Shown here piece by piece: positions 1 through 11,929 of a stretch of 64,000 bases of DNA. The position numbers and the translations under genes were made by a program. Every line of letters begins with the position of its first letter. Position 1 is the first letter of the stretch. This DNA comes from Pegoplata infirma (taxonomy: Eukaryota; Arthropoda; Insecta; Diptera; Anthomyiidae), in contig OY992538.1 of assembly GCA_963921195.1 (NCBI GenBank), forward strand, positions 80,748,093 to 80,812,092, read 5' to 3'. Under the pieces are notes generated by a model, which saw nothing but the letters and a program-made list of their open reading frames with translations, had not been told where the DNA came from and searched no databases.

Positions 1-681
1 GCAAAAATGACCAACATAAATAAATTTAAAACAAAAAAAATAATTTTCTTGAAAAATATGCTATGGGAATATTATGGTTTTAATTAGTAAAGAAAATAAT
101 GACCTCGAGCCAGAATAAACATCCTCAAAATATAATATTTTAAAGGTCGAATAAAACTATTTTTATTTTTTAATAAAAATTAATCAGAATTTGAACATAA
201 TGGTTGGCACGCCATAGTGATTAATAACCCTAATATGGTATTATTTCACTCACAACAACAAATAACATATTGTTGTAATCCAATGGACTATCGTATGTAA
301 AAATGTTTTAAATATTTTTGTTGGTTATTGACAATCGTTGCCTTACTAGTATAGTATAATTTCTTCGTCTTTCTAATTCACATTGTGGATAGAGTCGAAT
401 ATGTATTAATACTTTAGTTTGTGCCCAAACGATTTGTCATTAGACTCGTTTGCTACTTTGTAGTAAATCGTTTCTATTTTTTGCTAAATAATCTTGACAA
501 TGGAATTTGACAAATTCCGAAACACGTGTCGATTAAGTCTTGCAAAAATGACCAAAATAAATAAATTTAAAACAAAAAAATAATTTTCTTGAAAATTATG
601 CTATGAGAATATCATGGTTTTAATTAGTAAAGAAAATAATGACCTCGAGCCAGAATAAACATCCTCAAAATATATATAATA
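1..681. repeat. Interspersed repeat present twice as a direct repeat 540 bp apart
   Basis: Bases 1-140 and 541-680 are near-identical, sharing 'ttttaattagtaaagaaa' and 'atgacctcgagccagaat'. A third copy lies at about 16856-17045, and the stretch at about 483-541 also matches the sequence just before that third copy. Bases 179-222 are an inverted copy of about 16789-16830 ('ggttggcacgccatag' against 'catggcgtgctaacc'). The unit therefore belongs to an interspersed family with inverted internal parts. No coding sequence is seen. The class of element is not known to me. Confidence 0.7.
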
Positions 682-1132
682 AAATTTTATTTGACATTCC
701 AATTTTAAAAGTTACCACAGAGTTGTTTTTTACTTTAAATCTAGGGGAATTCTCTCTCGTCTAATCACGCCTTAAGAGTTCTCTAGATTTTTTTTTGAAA
801 AAAAATTCTAATTGTAAGTTCCGAAACTATTTTTGAATAACCATTTTTTTTTGTTTTTTAAGTCAAAAAAAAAAATTATCAAAAATGTTTTTAGATTTTT
901 TTTTTCTTTAATTACACTGTGTCACAAATTTTCAACAAAGTCGTGACCAAATGAATCTGACACCTAATCTTTATGTAAATCCGAACGCTGAATCCGAATA
1001 TGAAGTCAGAATGGTCAAAAGTAGAACAGTTTTCGAGATATTTACGAGAAAATCGAGAAAATTACCGTTATTTGCTCTTTTCAACTTATTTTTTTAAAAC
1101 CAAACAATAATTTTTTTTTAATTTTATCACTT

Positions 1133-1388
1133 AAAACGTTAGTTTATTTCAATACGAACATTTTGTGCCCAATAGGATCCATATCGGTGCAAAAATGACA
1201 AAGTTACAGTAGATTAATTGAATTATCCCACTTTTCGATTTTTTTTTTTAAAACACAAGTAAATATATAAAGCTAAGTGTTAGTAATGAAAGGTGGATTA
1301 ATTCACTAAATCTTCTGTAGCTTTGTCATTTTTGCACCAATCTGGGTCTTGTTGGGCGCAAAATGTTCGTATTGAAATAAAATAATGT
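1133..1388. repeat. Inner inverted repeat (hairpin)
   Basis: Bases 1133-1208 and 1314-1388 are inverted copies, for example 'ttatttcaatacgaac' against 'gttcgtattgaaataa' and 'gcaaaaatgacaaag' against 'ctttgtcatttttgc'. The spacer is about 105 bp. The hairpin sits inside the larger fold-back element. Confidence 0.7.
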
Positions 1389-2045
1389 CCTATGCATAGA
1401 TGGGAATTTTTCATTACCATTGAAATTTAATTACCATTGGTTGATATCAATGGTAATGAAAAAATGTTCATTACCATTTAATGGTAATTAAATTTTTTTA
1501 ATTGAAAAAATAATTACTAATGGTAATGAAATGCACCAATTGTTAAAAAACACCAATTATAATTAGTTTCAAAACCATTGGTTTGCACATTTTTGTTTTT
1601 TTGAAAAGTTAAAAATTTAAACATCAAAGTATGTTTTTACAAAAAAATATGAAAATGTCAAAGACAAAAAACAAAACGCAAATAAAAATTTCAAATATTG
1701 TGTTATACAAAGGCAATCAACGTGTGTTTGGTTTATAAAATGTGAAAAACTAAAACACCATATAACAAAAAACAACAGATATTTCCAAATATTAACGATT
1801 TTGACAAAATTGTGACGACTTTTACTAATGGTAATTATTTTTTTTAAGTGATGGCATACCAATGGTAATTATTTTTTTTTTAATTTTCATTAGTAATTAA
1901 ATTGATAAGTAATTTAATTGGTACAATTGATACAACCAATGGTAATGAAAAAAATTTCATTACCATTGACATCAATTAAATGGTAATTAAACCATCAATT
2001 AATTGGTCCCTTTAATTAATTAGTCCCATCTATGGTCCTATGTAA
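1386..2045. repeat. ATGGTAAT-rich fold-back insertion
   Basis: The ends are inverted: 'cctatgcatagatggga' at the left and 'cccatctatggtcctatg' at the right. Both flanks carry many copies of 'attaccattg' and its reverse complement 'caatggtaat'. This pattern of clustered inverted 10-mers is typical of short non-autonomous DNA elements. The predicted 81-residue minus-strand ORF inside it (1617-1862) has low-complexity composition and is not believed. Confidence 0.5.
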
Positions 2046-2776
2046 TAAAACATTATAATTTTTAATTGTTTGGTTTAAAAACAATAACTTGAAAAGAGCA
2101 AAATTGCAAAAAATCATCAAATTTTTCATGAAGTTTGAACTTTTGTCCACTGTAACTCTGTCATTTCTTAACTAATCTTCACAAGCGACCCATGGTTATT
2201 TTAGTAATTTTATTATCTTTCATTAAAAAAAAAGAAATACATAAATCGACGAATAGCTTTGAAGATATTTGCATTTAAGTGACATCATCTTTTTTAAAAA
2301 CACAAAAAACGCTTATTTTCGAATATCTCGAAAACTGTTCTACTTTTGACCATTCTGACTTCATATTCGGATTCAGCGGACAATTGTACATAAAGATTAG
2401 GTGTCAGATACATTTGGTCAAAAAACTGTCACGTAGTGTTATCGAAGTTTCGAAAATTTTTTTGAAAAATTTTCTAAGTTTTTTGGAGTACAAAAAAAGT
2501 TTTTTTTTCGGATTTCACAATTGAATCAAACAAATTATTATACCCGAACTAAAACAGAAATTCTTTACTTTGGGGTTTTTAAAGCGCTCTGATGACTTTA
2601 AAAAAACGTTCTCAAAGCACTTTTTTACATCGCTTTTAAAACGCTTTAAACCTAGCGTATATCGATGTTATCATTCGGATCATCTGAAGGCGCTTTGAAG
2701 TTGGTATACAGAACGCTCGTACAACCGTCTACAACGCTTTCACAACGCTTTTGCGATTGTATTTTTCTGACTGGGT

Positions 2777-3560
2777 AGGTTTGATTTGGAATATCCCCAA
2801 AAAATTTCCAAAATAATTTTCGAAATCCCTATAAAAATCCCTAATTGCCGAATGAGATTTCTAGTCACTTTTTCTAGCATAAAATCCCCAAGTCTGTCAG
2901 CCCTGCTACCAAGTGTCAAAATTAATGTTCAGCAGCACACCAGCTAAAATTATGTTAGATTTAACCAATTTATTTTTATTAAATCTTCTTTTGTATGACG
3001 AAAAAAAAAATAATTTAGTAATTAACTCCCACTTTGACATCCAAAATAGAGAAAAGAGTAATAGATATTTAATTTTTTGTTCTCCTAATTACACAATAAT
3101 TTATTTTCTTTATTTAATTATTGCTTCTGGTTGGTGTTGTTACTTTAAATGAATATTTTTTTTTTCTATTTTCATCGCATAAAATTTATTACCACCATTC
3201 ATTATGTAAACTTTCTATCCTTCTTGCCTTTTTTCCAGACTTTGACCTGTTTTTTTTTTTTTTTTATTTAGACTCATTGTAGTTTTAGCAGTCAGTTATA
3301 TAATTAATTAAGTTATTTTTAATGACAGGTACAACCAACAAAACGTGTTATCAAAAAGTAAAACCCGAATCTGTCAGCCAGTCAGGTAGTCAACGTTTAG
3401 TTTTTTTCTACTTTTTTTTGCAATGTTCGTGTGCCTTTTATATATTCATCAATATCAATTAATTAAACAATTTTAATATAATTTCTAAAAGTAAGAAAAA
3501 AAAAAAAACTTTTGATGTTTGATGGGACTGAAACTGAAACTAAAAATAGTTATTATAATG
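2777..3560. other. A/T-rich single-copy-like DNA, no gene seen
   Basis: No second copy of this stretch was noticed in the window. A pyrimidine-rich run ending in 'ttttttccagactttg' at about 3220-3245 resembles a splice acceptor, but no open frame follows it. A 79-residue ORF at 2913-3152 has no recognisable domain. Confidence 0.4.
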
Positions 3561-3566
3561 TATTTA

Positions 3567-3697
3567 AGGGCGAATTACTCAATCAAAAGTTAGCTGCTAA
3601 CTGCCGATTTAACAGAGCCTTATGTCAAAATTTGTATGAAAAAGCTAAATTTAACGTAGAGTTATTTTATAACGGAGCATTGAGTAATCCAGCCTAA
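3567..3697. repeat. Short inverted-repeat element (~130 bp)
   Basis: The ends 'ggcgaattactcaat' (about 3569) and 'attgagtaatccagcc' (about 3681) are inverted copies of each other. The small size and paired ends suggest a short MITE or a similar hairpin. It overlaps a 61-residue ORF, which is judged to be chance. Confidence 0.45.
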
Positions 3698-3820
3698 AAG
3701 ACAAAAATAATGTTGTGTGAAACATGAAACTTTTGTCCCTGAGGTGCTATGTATGAATACAAATGCAGGGGGAAATAAGGAGAACTGTTCAATGAAATAT
3801 TGAGGTTTTTAGTATCATAG

Positions 3821-3896
3821 GCGCCCCAGTAGGCTAGTTGGTAGCGTACTAACCTATGAGTCTGGGGGTCGTGGGTTCGATTCCTACCAGGGTTCT
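3821..3896 (+). tRNA. tRNA-like sequence, probably a tRNA-derived SINE head or tRNA pseudogene
   Basis: The sequence carries a good B box, 'ggttcgattcc' at about 3874-3884, within a T arm (gtggg pairing with cctac through one wobble). An A-box-like stretch, 'taggctagttggtagcg', lies about 35 bases upstream. The outer ends ('gcgcccc' and 'agggttc') do not pair as a proper acceptor stem, and I could not draw a clean anticodon stem. It is therefore more likely a Pol III promoter of a SINE, or a decayed tRNA copy, than a working tRNA. The antisense 80-residue ORF here (3694-3936) is a by-product of the tRNA-like sequence. Confidence 0.5.
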
Positions 3897-4124
3897 GTTT
3901 CGCTACAACGCACAGAGGTTTATTTTCAGAGACCAAATATAACAGTTATATGTGTCTTTTTGTTTTTAAAAATTCATGAAACGAATGTTGTCCAAACTTA
4001 GTATTTTATATATGAAAAGACTTCTAAAGATGTCCCGTGTTTAAATTTTCAGTAAAATTTATTTTTTTGATTTTTTCAATAACAGTAAAAAATAACAGTT
4101 TATAAAACTTTTTGTTCAAAAAAT
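3897..4124. other. A/T-rich spacer, nothing recognised
   Basis: Contains 'aacagt'-type short motifs also seen at 6330-6480, but no gene or clear element boundary. Confidence 0.35.
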
Positions 4125-4129
4125 CTAAA

Positions 4130-4745
4130 AACTGTACTTTTGGTACTTTTTATATCTCCTGAAATAATGGCCATAGAGACTAGAAATTTGGACTGTATGT
4201 TCACCTCCCGGAATATAGATCCAGTAAGGCCGGATTTTTGCCAATGTTGATTCTAAGGGGACAAAAATGGTAAAAAACCGTACTTTTGGTACTTTTTATA
4301 TCTCCTGAAATAATGGTCACAGCGACTTGAAATTTGGACTGTATGTTCAACTCCTGGAATATAGATCCAGTAAGGCTGGATTTTTGCCAATGTTGATTCT
4401 AAGGGGGTAAAAAGGGTAAAAAACTGTACTTTTGGTACTTTTTATATCTCCTGAAATAATGGTCACAGCAACTTGAAATTTGGACTGTATGTTCACCTCC
4501 CGGAATATAGATCCAGTAAGGCTGGATTTTTGCAATGTTTATATTTCCTTAAATAATGGTCCAAGACACTTGAAATTTTGAATGTAGGTTCAGCTCCCGG
4601 AATATAAATATACTAAGGCTGAATTTTGCCAATGTTGATTCTAAGGGGTAAAAAGGGTAAAATACTGTACTTTTGGTACCTTTTATATTTTCTTAAATAA
4701 TGGTCATAGAAACTAAAATTTGCAATGTAGGTTCACCTCCCGGAA
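4130..4745. repeat. ~145-bp tandem repeats (about four copies)
   Basis: The phrase 'gtacttttggtac' followed by 'tatatctcctgaaataatgg' recurs at about 4135, 4281 and 4426, with a shortened copy near 4540 and a diverged one near 4667. Each unit also carries 'ttggactgtatgttcacctc' and 'ccaatgttgattctaagg'. Confidence 0.8.
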
Positions 4746-5490
4746 AAAATAAAAAGTACCTTTTATAAAAAGTACTTTTTATAAAAAATACTTTTTATTA
4801 AAAGTACCTTTTATAAAAAGTACCTTTTATAAAAAGTACCTTTTATAAAAAGTACCTTTTATAAAAAGTACCTTTTATAAAAAGTACCTTTTATAAAAAG
4901 TACCTTTTATACAAAGTACCTTTTATAAAAAGAACCTTTTGTAAAAACTACCTTTTGTAAAAAGTACCTTTTATAAAAACTACCTTTTATAAAAAGTACC
5001 TTTTATAAAAAGTACCTTTTATAAAAAGTACCTTTTATAAAAGAAACCTTTTATAAAAAGTACCTTTTGTAAAAAGTACCTTTAAAAAAAGTACCTTTTA
5101 TAAAAAGTACCATTTATAAAAAGTACCTTTTATAAAAAGTACCTTTTATAAAATGCACCTTTTATAAAAAGTACCCTTTATAAAAAGTACCCTATATAAA
5201 AAGTACCTTTTATAAAAGGTACCTTTTATAAAAAGTACTTTTATAAAAAGTACCTTTTATAAAAAGTACCTTTTATAAAAAGTAACTTTTATAAAAAGTA
5301 CCTTTTATAAAAAGTACCTTTTATAAAAAGTACCTTTTATAAAAAGTACCTTTTATAAAAAGTACCTTTTATAAAAAGTACCTTTTATAAAAAGTACCTT
5401 TTATAAAAAGTACCTTTTATAAAAAGTACCTTTTATAAAAAGTACCTTTTGTAAAGAGTGCCTTCTATAAAAAGTACGTTTTGTTAAATG
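4745..5490. repeat. 16-bp minisatellite array 1 (~46 copies of AAAAAGTACCTTTTAT)
   Basis: Nearly uninterrupted 16-bp period with scattered single-base changes. The reverse complement of the unit is ATAAAAGGTACTTTTT, the unit of arrays 2 and 3, so this array runs in the opposite direction. Confidence 0.95.
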
Positions 5491-6254
5491 TACCGAAAGT
5501 ACACTTTTTGGTACTTTTTTAATTCCTGAAATAATAATCATAGAAACTTGAAATTGGAAAAGATTCCAAAAAATATAATGGTCACAGAAACTTAAAATTT
5601 GGAATGTAAAATTCTTCGGTGAAAAAAAAGATGTGGAAAAGTACTTTTTGGAAATTCCGTTTCTTAACGGGGATAAAAAGTACTTTTAATATTTGCTGAA
5701 ACAATGATCCTATATAATTGAAATATGGAGTATAGGATACTTCGGTGAAGAAAAAACATTCTGGAAGAGGTACTTTTAGGAAATTCCGTTTCTAATGGGG
5801 GTAATAAAGTGTACTTTTGGTACTTTTTTTCTTATTATAATAACGACCTTAGAAGAAGGAGGTGGAATTGGAAATGAAATGGAGTAGAACAGGGAACAAA
5901 ATGGAATAGAGCAGGGAACAATATGGAATGATATTTTTTACTAAAATTTTTCGTGTTTAGCTTTTTTTACTCCATATTTTTTCCCTCTATATATTTTTTC
6001 ACTCAAACTTATTTTTTTTATTCCAATTTCTTTTTTCACTGAAATATTTATTCACTCAAAATCCAAAATCCCGACATAAGGGCTCAAAAATTGTCAATAT
6101 TATTTCCCCCGGAACGAACATGATAACGTACCAGCGAAGTTATTCAAATTTTATTGTTTAAATTATTCATTGAAATATTTTTTTATGGAAGACTTAAACG
6201 TCCACAAGTAAATAAAACAAAGACTACGTAGGGGATTTTTTTTGAAATCGATAG
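5491..6254. repeat. Non-array body of E1
   Basis: Degenerate copies of 'gtactttttggaaattccg' and 'cttcggtgaa' motifs, shared with the bodies of E2 (about 7730-8180) and E3 (about 9960-10310) in inverted order. No gene. Confidence 0.55.
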
Positions 6255-6332
6255 AGTAAACCTGATCCTTCTATTATCCGGTATTCAATACAACCGGTAA
6301 CGAAGTACCGGGATGGTAAGCTAGTAACAGTT

Positions 6333-6985
6333 ATAAAAAGTAAAAGTTTTTTATTTCTGTTATTTTGAACAGATATTTATATAAATCATTTCAAACTGTT
6401 ATTTTTAATTTTTACTTGAAAAAATTTTTTTGAACAGTTAAATTTGATTTTTTTCAATAAATCTCATAACTGTTATGGTCTCTATTTATTTTAGATTTTT
6501 TCTGGAAATAATTCGGCCATTCAGTAGGAACTGGACCGATTGCAGTGAAATTTATAATTTCGAGCTTAAGTTTGGACGGAGGACCCCACATGCCCAATAA
6601 GGGCGCTTCCATGGGCCCCTAAAGTGGGTCACCTGTTGCATACTAGGGTGGCTCGTTTTTGGGCTTTTCTCTCTGATGGAATTATAATACCCGCCAAAAG
6701 TGTTGGTTCCCTAAGGATAACCCACATGCAAAATATCACTCCGTTTGGAGTTTATCTTCTCTCTCCACTTTGAGCCTCAAAATTACGATTTTTAGCAAAA
6801 AAGTCCTTTTTAAAAAATAAAAAAAAATAACTAAAAGTTTTTTTTATTAAAATTAATTAAAAATTATTTTTGTATAATATTTGATCGTACTTAATTATAC
6901 TTAATTATGAAATTAAAAGATTTTGCAGTATCATTAACCCGTTCAAACTTAATACCAATTTTTTGATATCAGCAAAATATATATT
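6333..6985. repeat. Left arm of a large interrupted inverted repeat
   Basis: Bases about 6500-6610 ('cgagcttaagtttggacgga', 'cccaataagggcgc') are an inverted copy of about 13500-13620 and match about 14500-14610. E2 and E3 sit between the arms. The remainder (6640-6985) is A/T-rich and holds no gene. Confidence 0.55.
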
Positions 6986-8177
6986 TACTAGCTCGCCCGC
7001 CGGAACTTCGTTACCGGTTATGTTTAATACCGGATAATAGAAGAATCAGGATTACCCTACCGATTTCAGAAAATTACTCATATGTAGACTTTGTTTTATT
7101 TAATGGTGGACGTTTAAGTCTTTCATAAAATAATATTTCATTGAATAACTTAAACAATAAAATTTAAATAATTTCGGTGGTACGTTGTCATGTACGTTCC
7201 GGTGAAAAAGATTTTGACAATTTTCGAGCCCTTATATCAGGATTTTGGATCTTGAGTGAATAAATATTTCAGTGAAAAAGAAATTGGAATGAAAAAAATT
7301 TTGGGTAAAAAAACATATAGAGAGAAAAAATATGGAGTTAAAAAGTTTAATTCGAAAAATTTTAGTAAAAAGTATCATTCTATATTGTTCCCCGCTCTAT
7401 TCCATTTCGTTCCCCGTTCTACTCGATTTCATTTCCAATTCAATCTCCATGCAAGTTTCATTCCTCTCCATATAATATGCGTTACAGAAATAAAAACTGC
7501 TATTGTATTTATCTTATAGATATAAAAATACATTTTTACACCACTTGTACCAATTTAGATACCCCTTTTTGTCCTGTCCATCTCTTGTGTGTTATTTCGG
7601 CTGGAGGATACTGCATGTCAAATTTTGTGTTTCTAGGCTTTAATAGTCAGATTGGTACAAATAACCATTTGCCACCTTTTGCACTTAAAATTAAATTTTT
7701 TCACTAAAGAATACAGCATTCAAATTTTCACTGCCTAGGATCATTATTTCAAGAATAAAAAAACACTTTTCTACACCTCTAGAAACGGAATCTTTTAAAA
7801 ATACTTTAGCATAGCAGATTGTTTTTTTCACCGAAGGACCCCACATTCCAAAATTCAAGCTTCTAAGACAATTATTATAGGAACAAAAAAAAAATTAGTA
7901 CCAAAATTACACTTTATTACCCCCGTTAGAAACGGAATTTCCAAAAAGTACTTTTTCCAGTATGTTTTTCTTCACCGAAGGATCCTACATTACAAATTGC
8001 AATTATCTAGGAATATTATTTCAGCAAATATTAAAAGTACAAAAAGTATATTTTTTAACATAACGGTACCATGGACTATTTTAAGTCTGAGTGGACTTGC
8101 TTAAAGAATTTCCTTATTTTAGGCTTGTACAACTCACCCTCAACTCAATACTTTTTCACCCCGTTAAGAAACGGAAT

Positions 8178-8490
8178 TTCATAAAAGGTACTTTTTATAA
8201 AAGGTACTTTTTATAAAAGGTACTTTTTATACAAGGTACTTTTTATAAAAGGTACTTTTTATAAAAGGTGCTTTTTATAAAAGGTACTTTTTATAAAAGG
8301 TACTTTTTATAAAAGGTACTTTTTATAAAAGGTACTTTTTATAAAAGGTACTTTTTATAAAGGGTACTTTTTATAAAAGGTACTTTTTATAAAAGGTACT
8401 TTTTATAAAAGGTACTTTTTATAAAAGGTACTTTTTATAAAAGGTACTTTTTATAAATGGTACTTTATATAAAAGGTACTTTTTATAAAA
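8178..8490. repeat. 16-bp minisatellite array 2 (~19 copies of ATAAAAGGTACTTTTT)
   Basis: Regular 16-bp period inside E2, bounded by 'aaacggaatttcataaaagg' and 'ggttccccataagaaacgc'. Confidence 0.95.
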
Positions 8491-8559
8491 GGTTCCCCAT
8501 AAGAAACGCATTTTCAAAAAGTACTTTTTCCAAAATGTTTTTTTCACCGAAGGATCCTA

Positions 8560-9460
8560 CATTCCAAATTTCAAGTTTCTATGACCATAATTTTAAGAAA
8601 TAAAAAAAAGTATCAAAAGTACACTTTTTACCTCTTTTATCCCCCTTAGAATCAAAATTTTCAAAAAGTACCTTTCCATATTGTTTTTTTTAGCAAAGGA
8701 TCCTACATTCCAGATTTCAAGTTTGTATGACCACTATTTCAGTAAATAAAAAAAAGTACCAAAAGTACACTTTTTTACCCATTTTACCCCCGTTGAATCA
8801 ACATTGGCCAAAAACCCAGCCTTAGTGGATGTTTTTCTCGGGAGGTGAACCTACGTTGCAAATGTCAAGTTTCTAGGACTATTATTTAAGGAAATATAAA
8901 AGGTACCAAAAGTACATTTTTTTACCCATTTTACCCCCTTAGAATCAACATTGGCAAAAACCCAGCCCTAGTGAACCTATTTTCCGGGAAGTGAATCTAC
9001 ATTCCAAATTTCGAGTTTCTAGGACTATTACTTAAGGAAAAGTAAAATTTTTTACCCTTTTTACCCCCTTAGAATCAACATTGGCAAAAATCCAGCCTTA
9101 GTGGATATATATTCCAGGATGTCAACATACAGTCCAAATTTCAAGTCTCTATGACCATTATTTTAGGAGATATAAAAAGTACCAAAAGTACAGTTTTTTA
9201 CCCTTTTTACCCCCTTAGAATCAACACTGGCAAAAGTCCAGCCTTAGTGGATCTATATTCCGGGAGGTGAACATACAGTCCAAATTTCAAGTCTGTATGA
9301 CCATTATTTCAGGAGACATAAAAAGTACCAAAAGTACAGTTTTTTTACCCTTTTTACCCCCTTAGAATCAACATTGGCAAAAATCCAGCCTTAGTGGATC
9401 TATATTCCGGGAGGTGAACCTACAGTCCAAATTTCAAGTCTCTAGCTTCAGCGGTTTGGG
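8560..9460. repeat. ~145-bp tandem repeats in E2
   Basis: Repeated 'cccttagaatcaacattggc', 'aaatttcaagtctctatgac' and 'accaaaagtacag'. Units toward the right end are most alike, and those next to the array are more diverged. They are inverted relative to the copies at 4130-4745. Confidence 0.8.
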
Positions 9461-10311
9461 CTGGGCGATGATGAATCAGTCAGTCATTCAGTCAGTCAGT
9501 CACTCACTCACCCAACTCTTTTATATATATAGACTAGCTTACCATCCCGGTACTTCGTTACCGGTTGCATTGAATACCGGATAAAAGAAGGATCAGAATT
9601 GCTCTTCCGATTTCAAGAAAATCCCCTACGTAGTCTCTGTTTTATTTACTTGTGCACGTTTAAGTCTTTCATAAAATAATATTTCAATGAAAAATTTAAA
9701 CAATAAAATTTGAATAATTTTCGAGCCCTAATGTCGGGATTTTGGATTTGGAGTGAATAAATATTTCAGTGAATAAAGAAATTGGAATAAAAATGAGTTT
9801 GGATGAAAAAACATAGAGAGAAAAAATATGGAGTTAAAAAAGTAAAATACGAAAAATTTGAGTAAAAAGTATCATTCCATATTGTTCCCAGCTCTATTCC
9901 ATTTCGCTCCCCGTTCTAAAAGTTTAAATTTTAAAATATTTCCTTCTCTTGGGTGTTATTTCTGGGGCTTTGAGTTTAATAGTTAGTTAGGTAAAAATAA
10001 CCATTGCCCCCTTTCCCCTTAAAACTAAATTTTCCAAAAAATGTGTTTTTATGATAGGTGATGCTCTATTTAAAATATCAAGTTTCCGTACTAATATTTC
10101 AAGAAATATAAGAATAATCAAAATTTAAACTTTTTCATTATTATAAGAACAAAAAAAGTGCAAAAAGTACACTTTATTACCCCCGTTATAAACGGAATTT
10201 CCAAAAAGAACCTCTTCCAGAATATTTTTTTTCTTTCTTCACCGAAGGATCCTCTTTTCCATATTTCAATTTTCTAGGATCATTATTTTAGCAAATATTT
10301 AATGTACAAAG

Positions 10312-11855
10312 AGGTACTTTTTATAAAAGGTACTTTTTATAAAAGGTACTTTTTATAAAAGGTACTTTTTATGAAAGGTACTTTTTATAAAAGGTACTTT
10401 TTATAAAAGGTACTTTATATAAAAGGTACTTTTTATGAAAGGTTCTTTTTAAAAAAGGTACTTTTTATAAAAGGTACTTTTTATAAAAGGTACTTTTTAT
10501 AAAAGGTACTTTTTATAAAAGGTACTTTTTATAAAAGGTACTTTTTATTAAACGTACTTTTTATAAAAGGTACTTTTTATAAAAGGTACTTTTTATAAAA
10601 GGTACTTTCTATAAAAGGTACTTTTTATAAATGGTACTTTTTATAAAAGGTACTTTTTATAAAAGGTACTTTTTATAAAAGGTACTTTTTATAAAAGGTA
10701 CTTTTTATAAAAGGTACTTTTTATAAAAGGTACTTTTTATAAAAGGTACTTTTTATAAAAGGTACTTTTTATAAAAGGTACTTTTTATAAATGGTACTTT
10801 TTATAAAAGGTACTTTTTATAAAAGGTACTTTTTACAAAAGGTACTTTTTATAAAAGGTACTTTTTATAAAAGGTACTTTTTATAAAAGGTACTTTTTAT
10901 AAAAGGTATTTTTTATAAAAGGTACTTTTTATAAAAGGTACTTTTTATAAAAGGTACTTGTTATAAAAGGTACTTTTTATAAAAGGTACTTTTTATAAAA
11001 GGTACTTTTTATAAAAGGTACTTTTTATAAAAGGTACTTTTTATAAAAGGTACTTTTTATAAAAGGTACTTTTTATAAAAGGTACTTTTTATAAAAGGTA
11101 CTTTTTATAAAAGGTACTTTTTATAAAAGGTATTTTTTATAAAAGGTACTTTTTATAAAAGTTAATTTTTATAAAAGGTACTTTTCATTAAAGGTACTTT
11201 TTATAAAAGGTACTTTTTATAAAAGGTACTTTTTTAAAAGGTACTTTTTATAAAAGGTACTTTTTATAAAAGGTACTTTTTATAAAAGGTACTTTTTATA
11301 AAAGGTACTTTTTATAAAAGGTACTTTTTATAAAAGGTACTTTTTATAAAAGGTACTTTTTATAAAAGGTACTTTTTATAAAAGGTACTTTTTATAAAAG
11401 GTACTTTTTATAAAAGGTGTTTTTTATAAAAGGTACTTTTTATAAAAGGTACTTTTTATAAAAGGTACTTTTTATAAAAGGTACTTTTTATAAAAGGTAC
11501 TTTTTATAAAAGGTACTTTTTATAAAAGGTACTTTTTATAAAAGGTACTTTTTATAAAAGGTACTTTTTATAAACGGTACTTTTTATAAAAGGTACTTTT
11601 TATAAAAGCTACTTTTTATAAAAGGTACTTTTTATAAAAGGTACTTTTTATAAAAGGTACTTTTTATAAAAGGTACTTTGTATAAAAGGTACTTTTTATA
11701 AAAGGTACTTTTTATAAAAGGTACTTTTTATAAAAGGTACTTTTTATAAAAGGTACTTTTTATAAAAGGTACTTTTTATAAAAGGTACTTTTTATAAAAG
11801 GTACTTTTTATAAAAGGTACTTTTTATAAAAGGTACTTTTTATAAACGGTACAGA
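10312..11855. repeat. 16-bp minisatellite array 3 (~96 copies)
   Basis: About 1.54 kb of ATAAAAGGTACTTTTT units with few changes (for example 'ggtgttttttat' at about 11417 and a 1-bp shortening near 11230). Each unit contains TATAAAAG. It is the longest array in the window and should vary in length between individuals. Confidence 0.95.
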
Positions 11856-11929
11856 ATTTTCAGAAAGTACGTGCTCCAGAATGTTTTATTTCACTAAAGG
11901 ATTCTACATTTCAAATTTTAAGTTTGAAT

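Larger units (their letters stand above)
765..2775. mobile_element. Fold-back element, inverted relative of the one at 35076-37800
   Basis: The right end (2570-2775) is the reverse complement of 35076-35290, ending in 'tttttctgactggg'. Bases 790-895 are the reverse complement of about 37485-37580, so this is a minus-orientation copy of the same family. Bases about 950-1040 pair with about 2320-2420 ('gaacagttttcgagat' against 'atctcgaaaactgttc'), giving a long hairpin. The subterminal region is dense in 'aaagcg/cgcttt' motifs. The left terminal repeat is degraded or lost near 765. No transposase ORF is present, so it is non-autonomous. Confidence 0.65.
4125..6332 (-). mobile_element. Minisatellite-bearing element E1 (inverted, truncated)
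   Basis: The right end (about 6255-6332) reads 'ggtaacgaagtaccggga' and 'tggtaagctagt', the reverse complement of the left ends of E2 (6986) and E3 (9533). The interior keeps the same order as E2 and E3 in reverse: 145-bp repeats (4130-4745), a 16-bp array (4745-5490), a unique part and the conserved end. The 'cagtcagtcagt' terminus seen at the other end of E2 and E3 is missing, so the copy is cut off near 4125. It encodes no protein. See E2 for the class. Confidence 0.6.
6986..9532 (+). mobile_element. Minisatellite-bearing element E2, Helitron/Helentron-like candidate
   Basis: The left end is 'actagctcgcccgccgg' plus 'acttcgttaccggtt'. The right end has 'ggtttgggctgggcgatgat', a run of 'cagtcagt/cactcact' and 'cttttatatatatagactag'. 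Internal order: unique 5' part, 16-bp array, 145-bp repeats, terminal tetranucleotide run. There are no terminal inverted repeats and no ORF. Central tandem repeats, fixed different ends and a head-to-tail junction with E3 are features of non-autonomous rolling-circle elements (DINE-1-like). That assignment is an inference; no hairpin-plus-CTRR end was proven. Confidence 0.5.

Noticed and set aside
3220..3245. Splice acceptor for the exon at 23638
   Set aside because: It lies upstream of the candidate exon and no open frame follows it.
3512..3697. 61-residue ORF starting MMFDGTETETKN
   Set aside because: It covers a short inverted-repeat element; too short and without homology I can name.
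4745..5490. CRISPR-like array
   Set aside because: The 16-bp units are contiguous with no unique spacers, in a eukaryotic context; this is a minisatellite.
10312..11855. Centromeric satellite
   Set aside because: The array sits inside an interspersed element with defined ends and has sister arrays of different length nearby.
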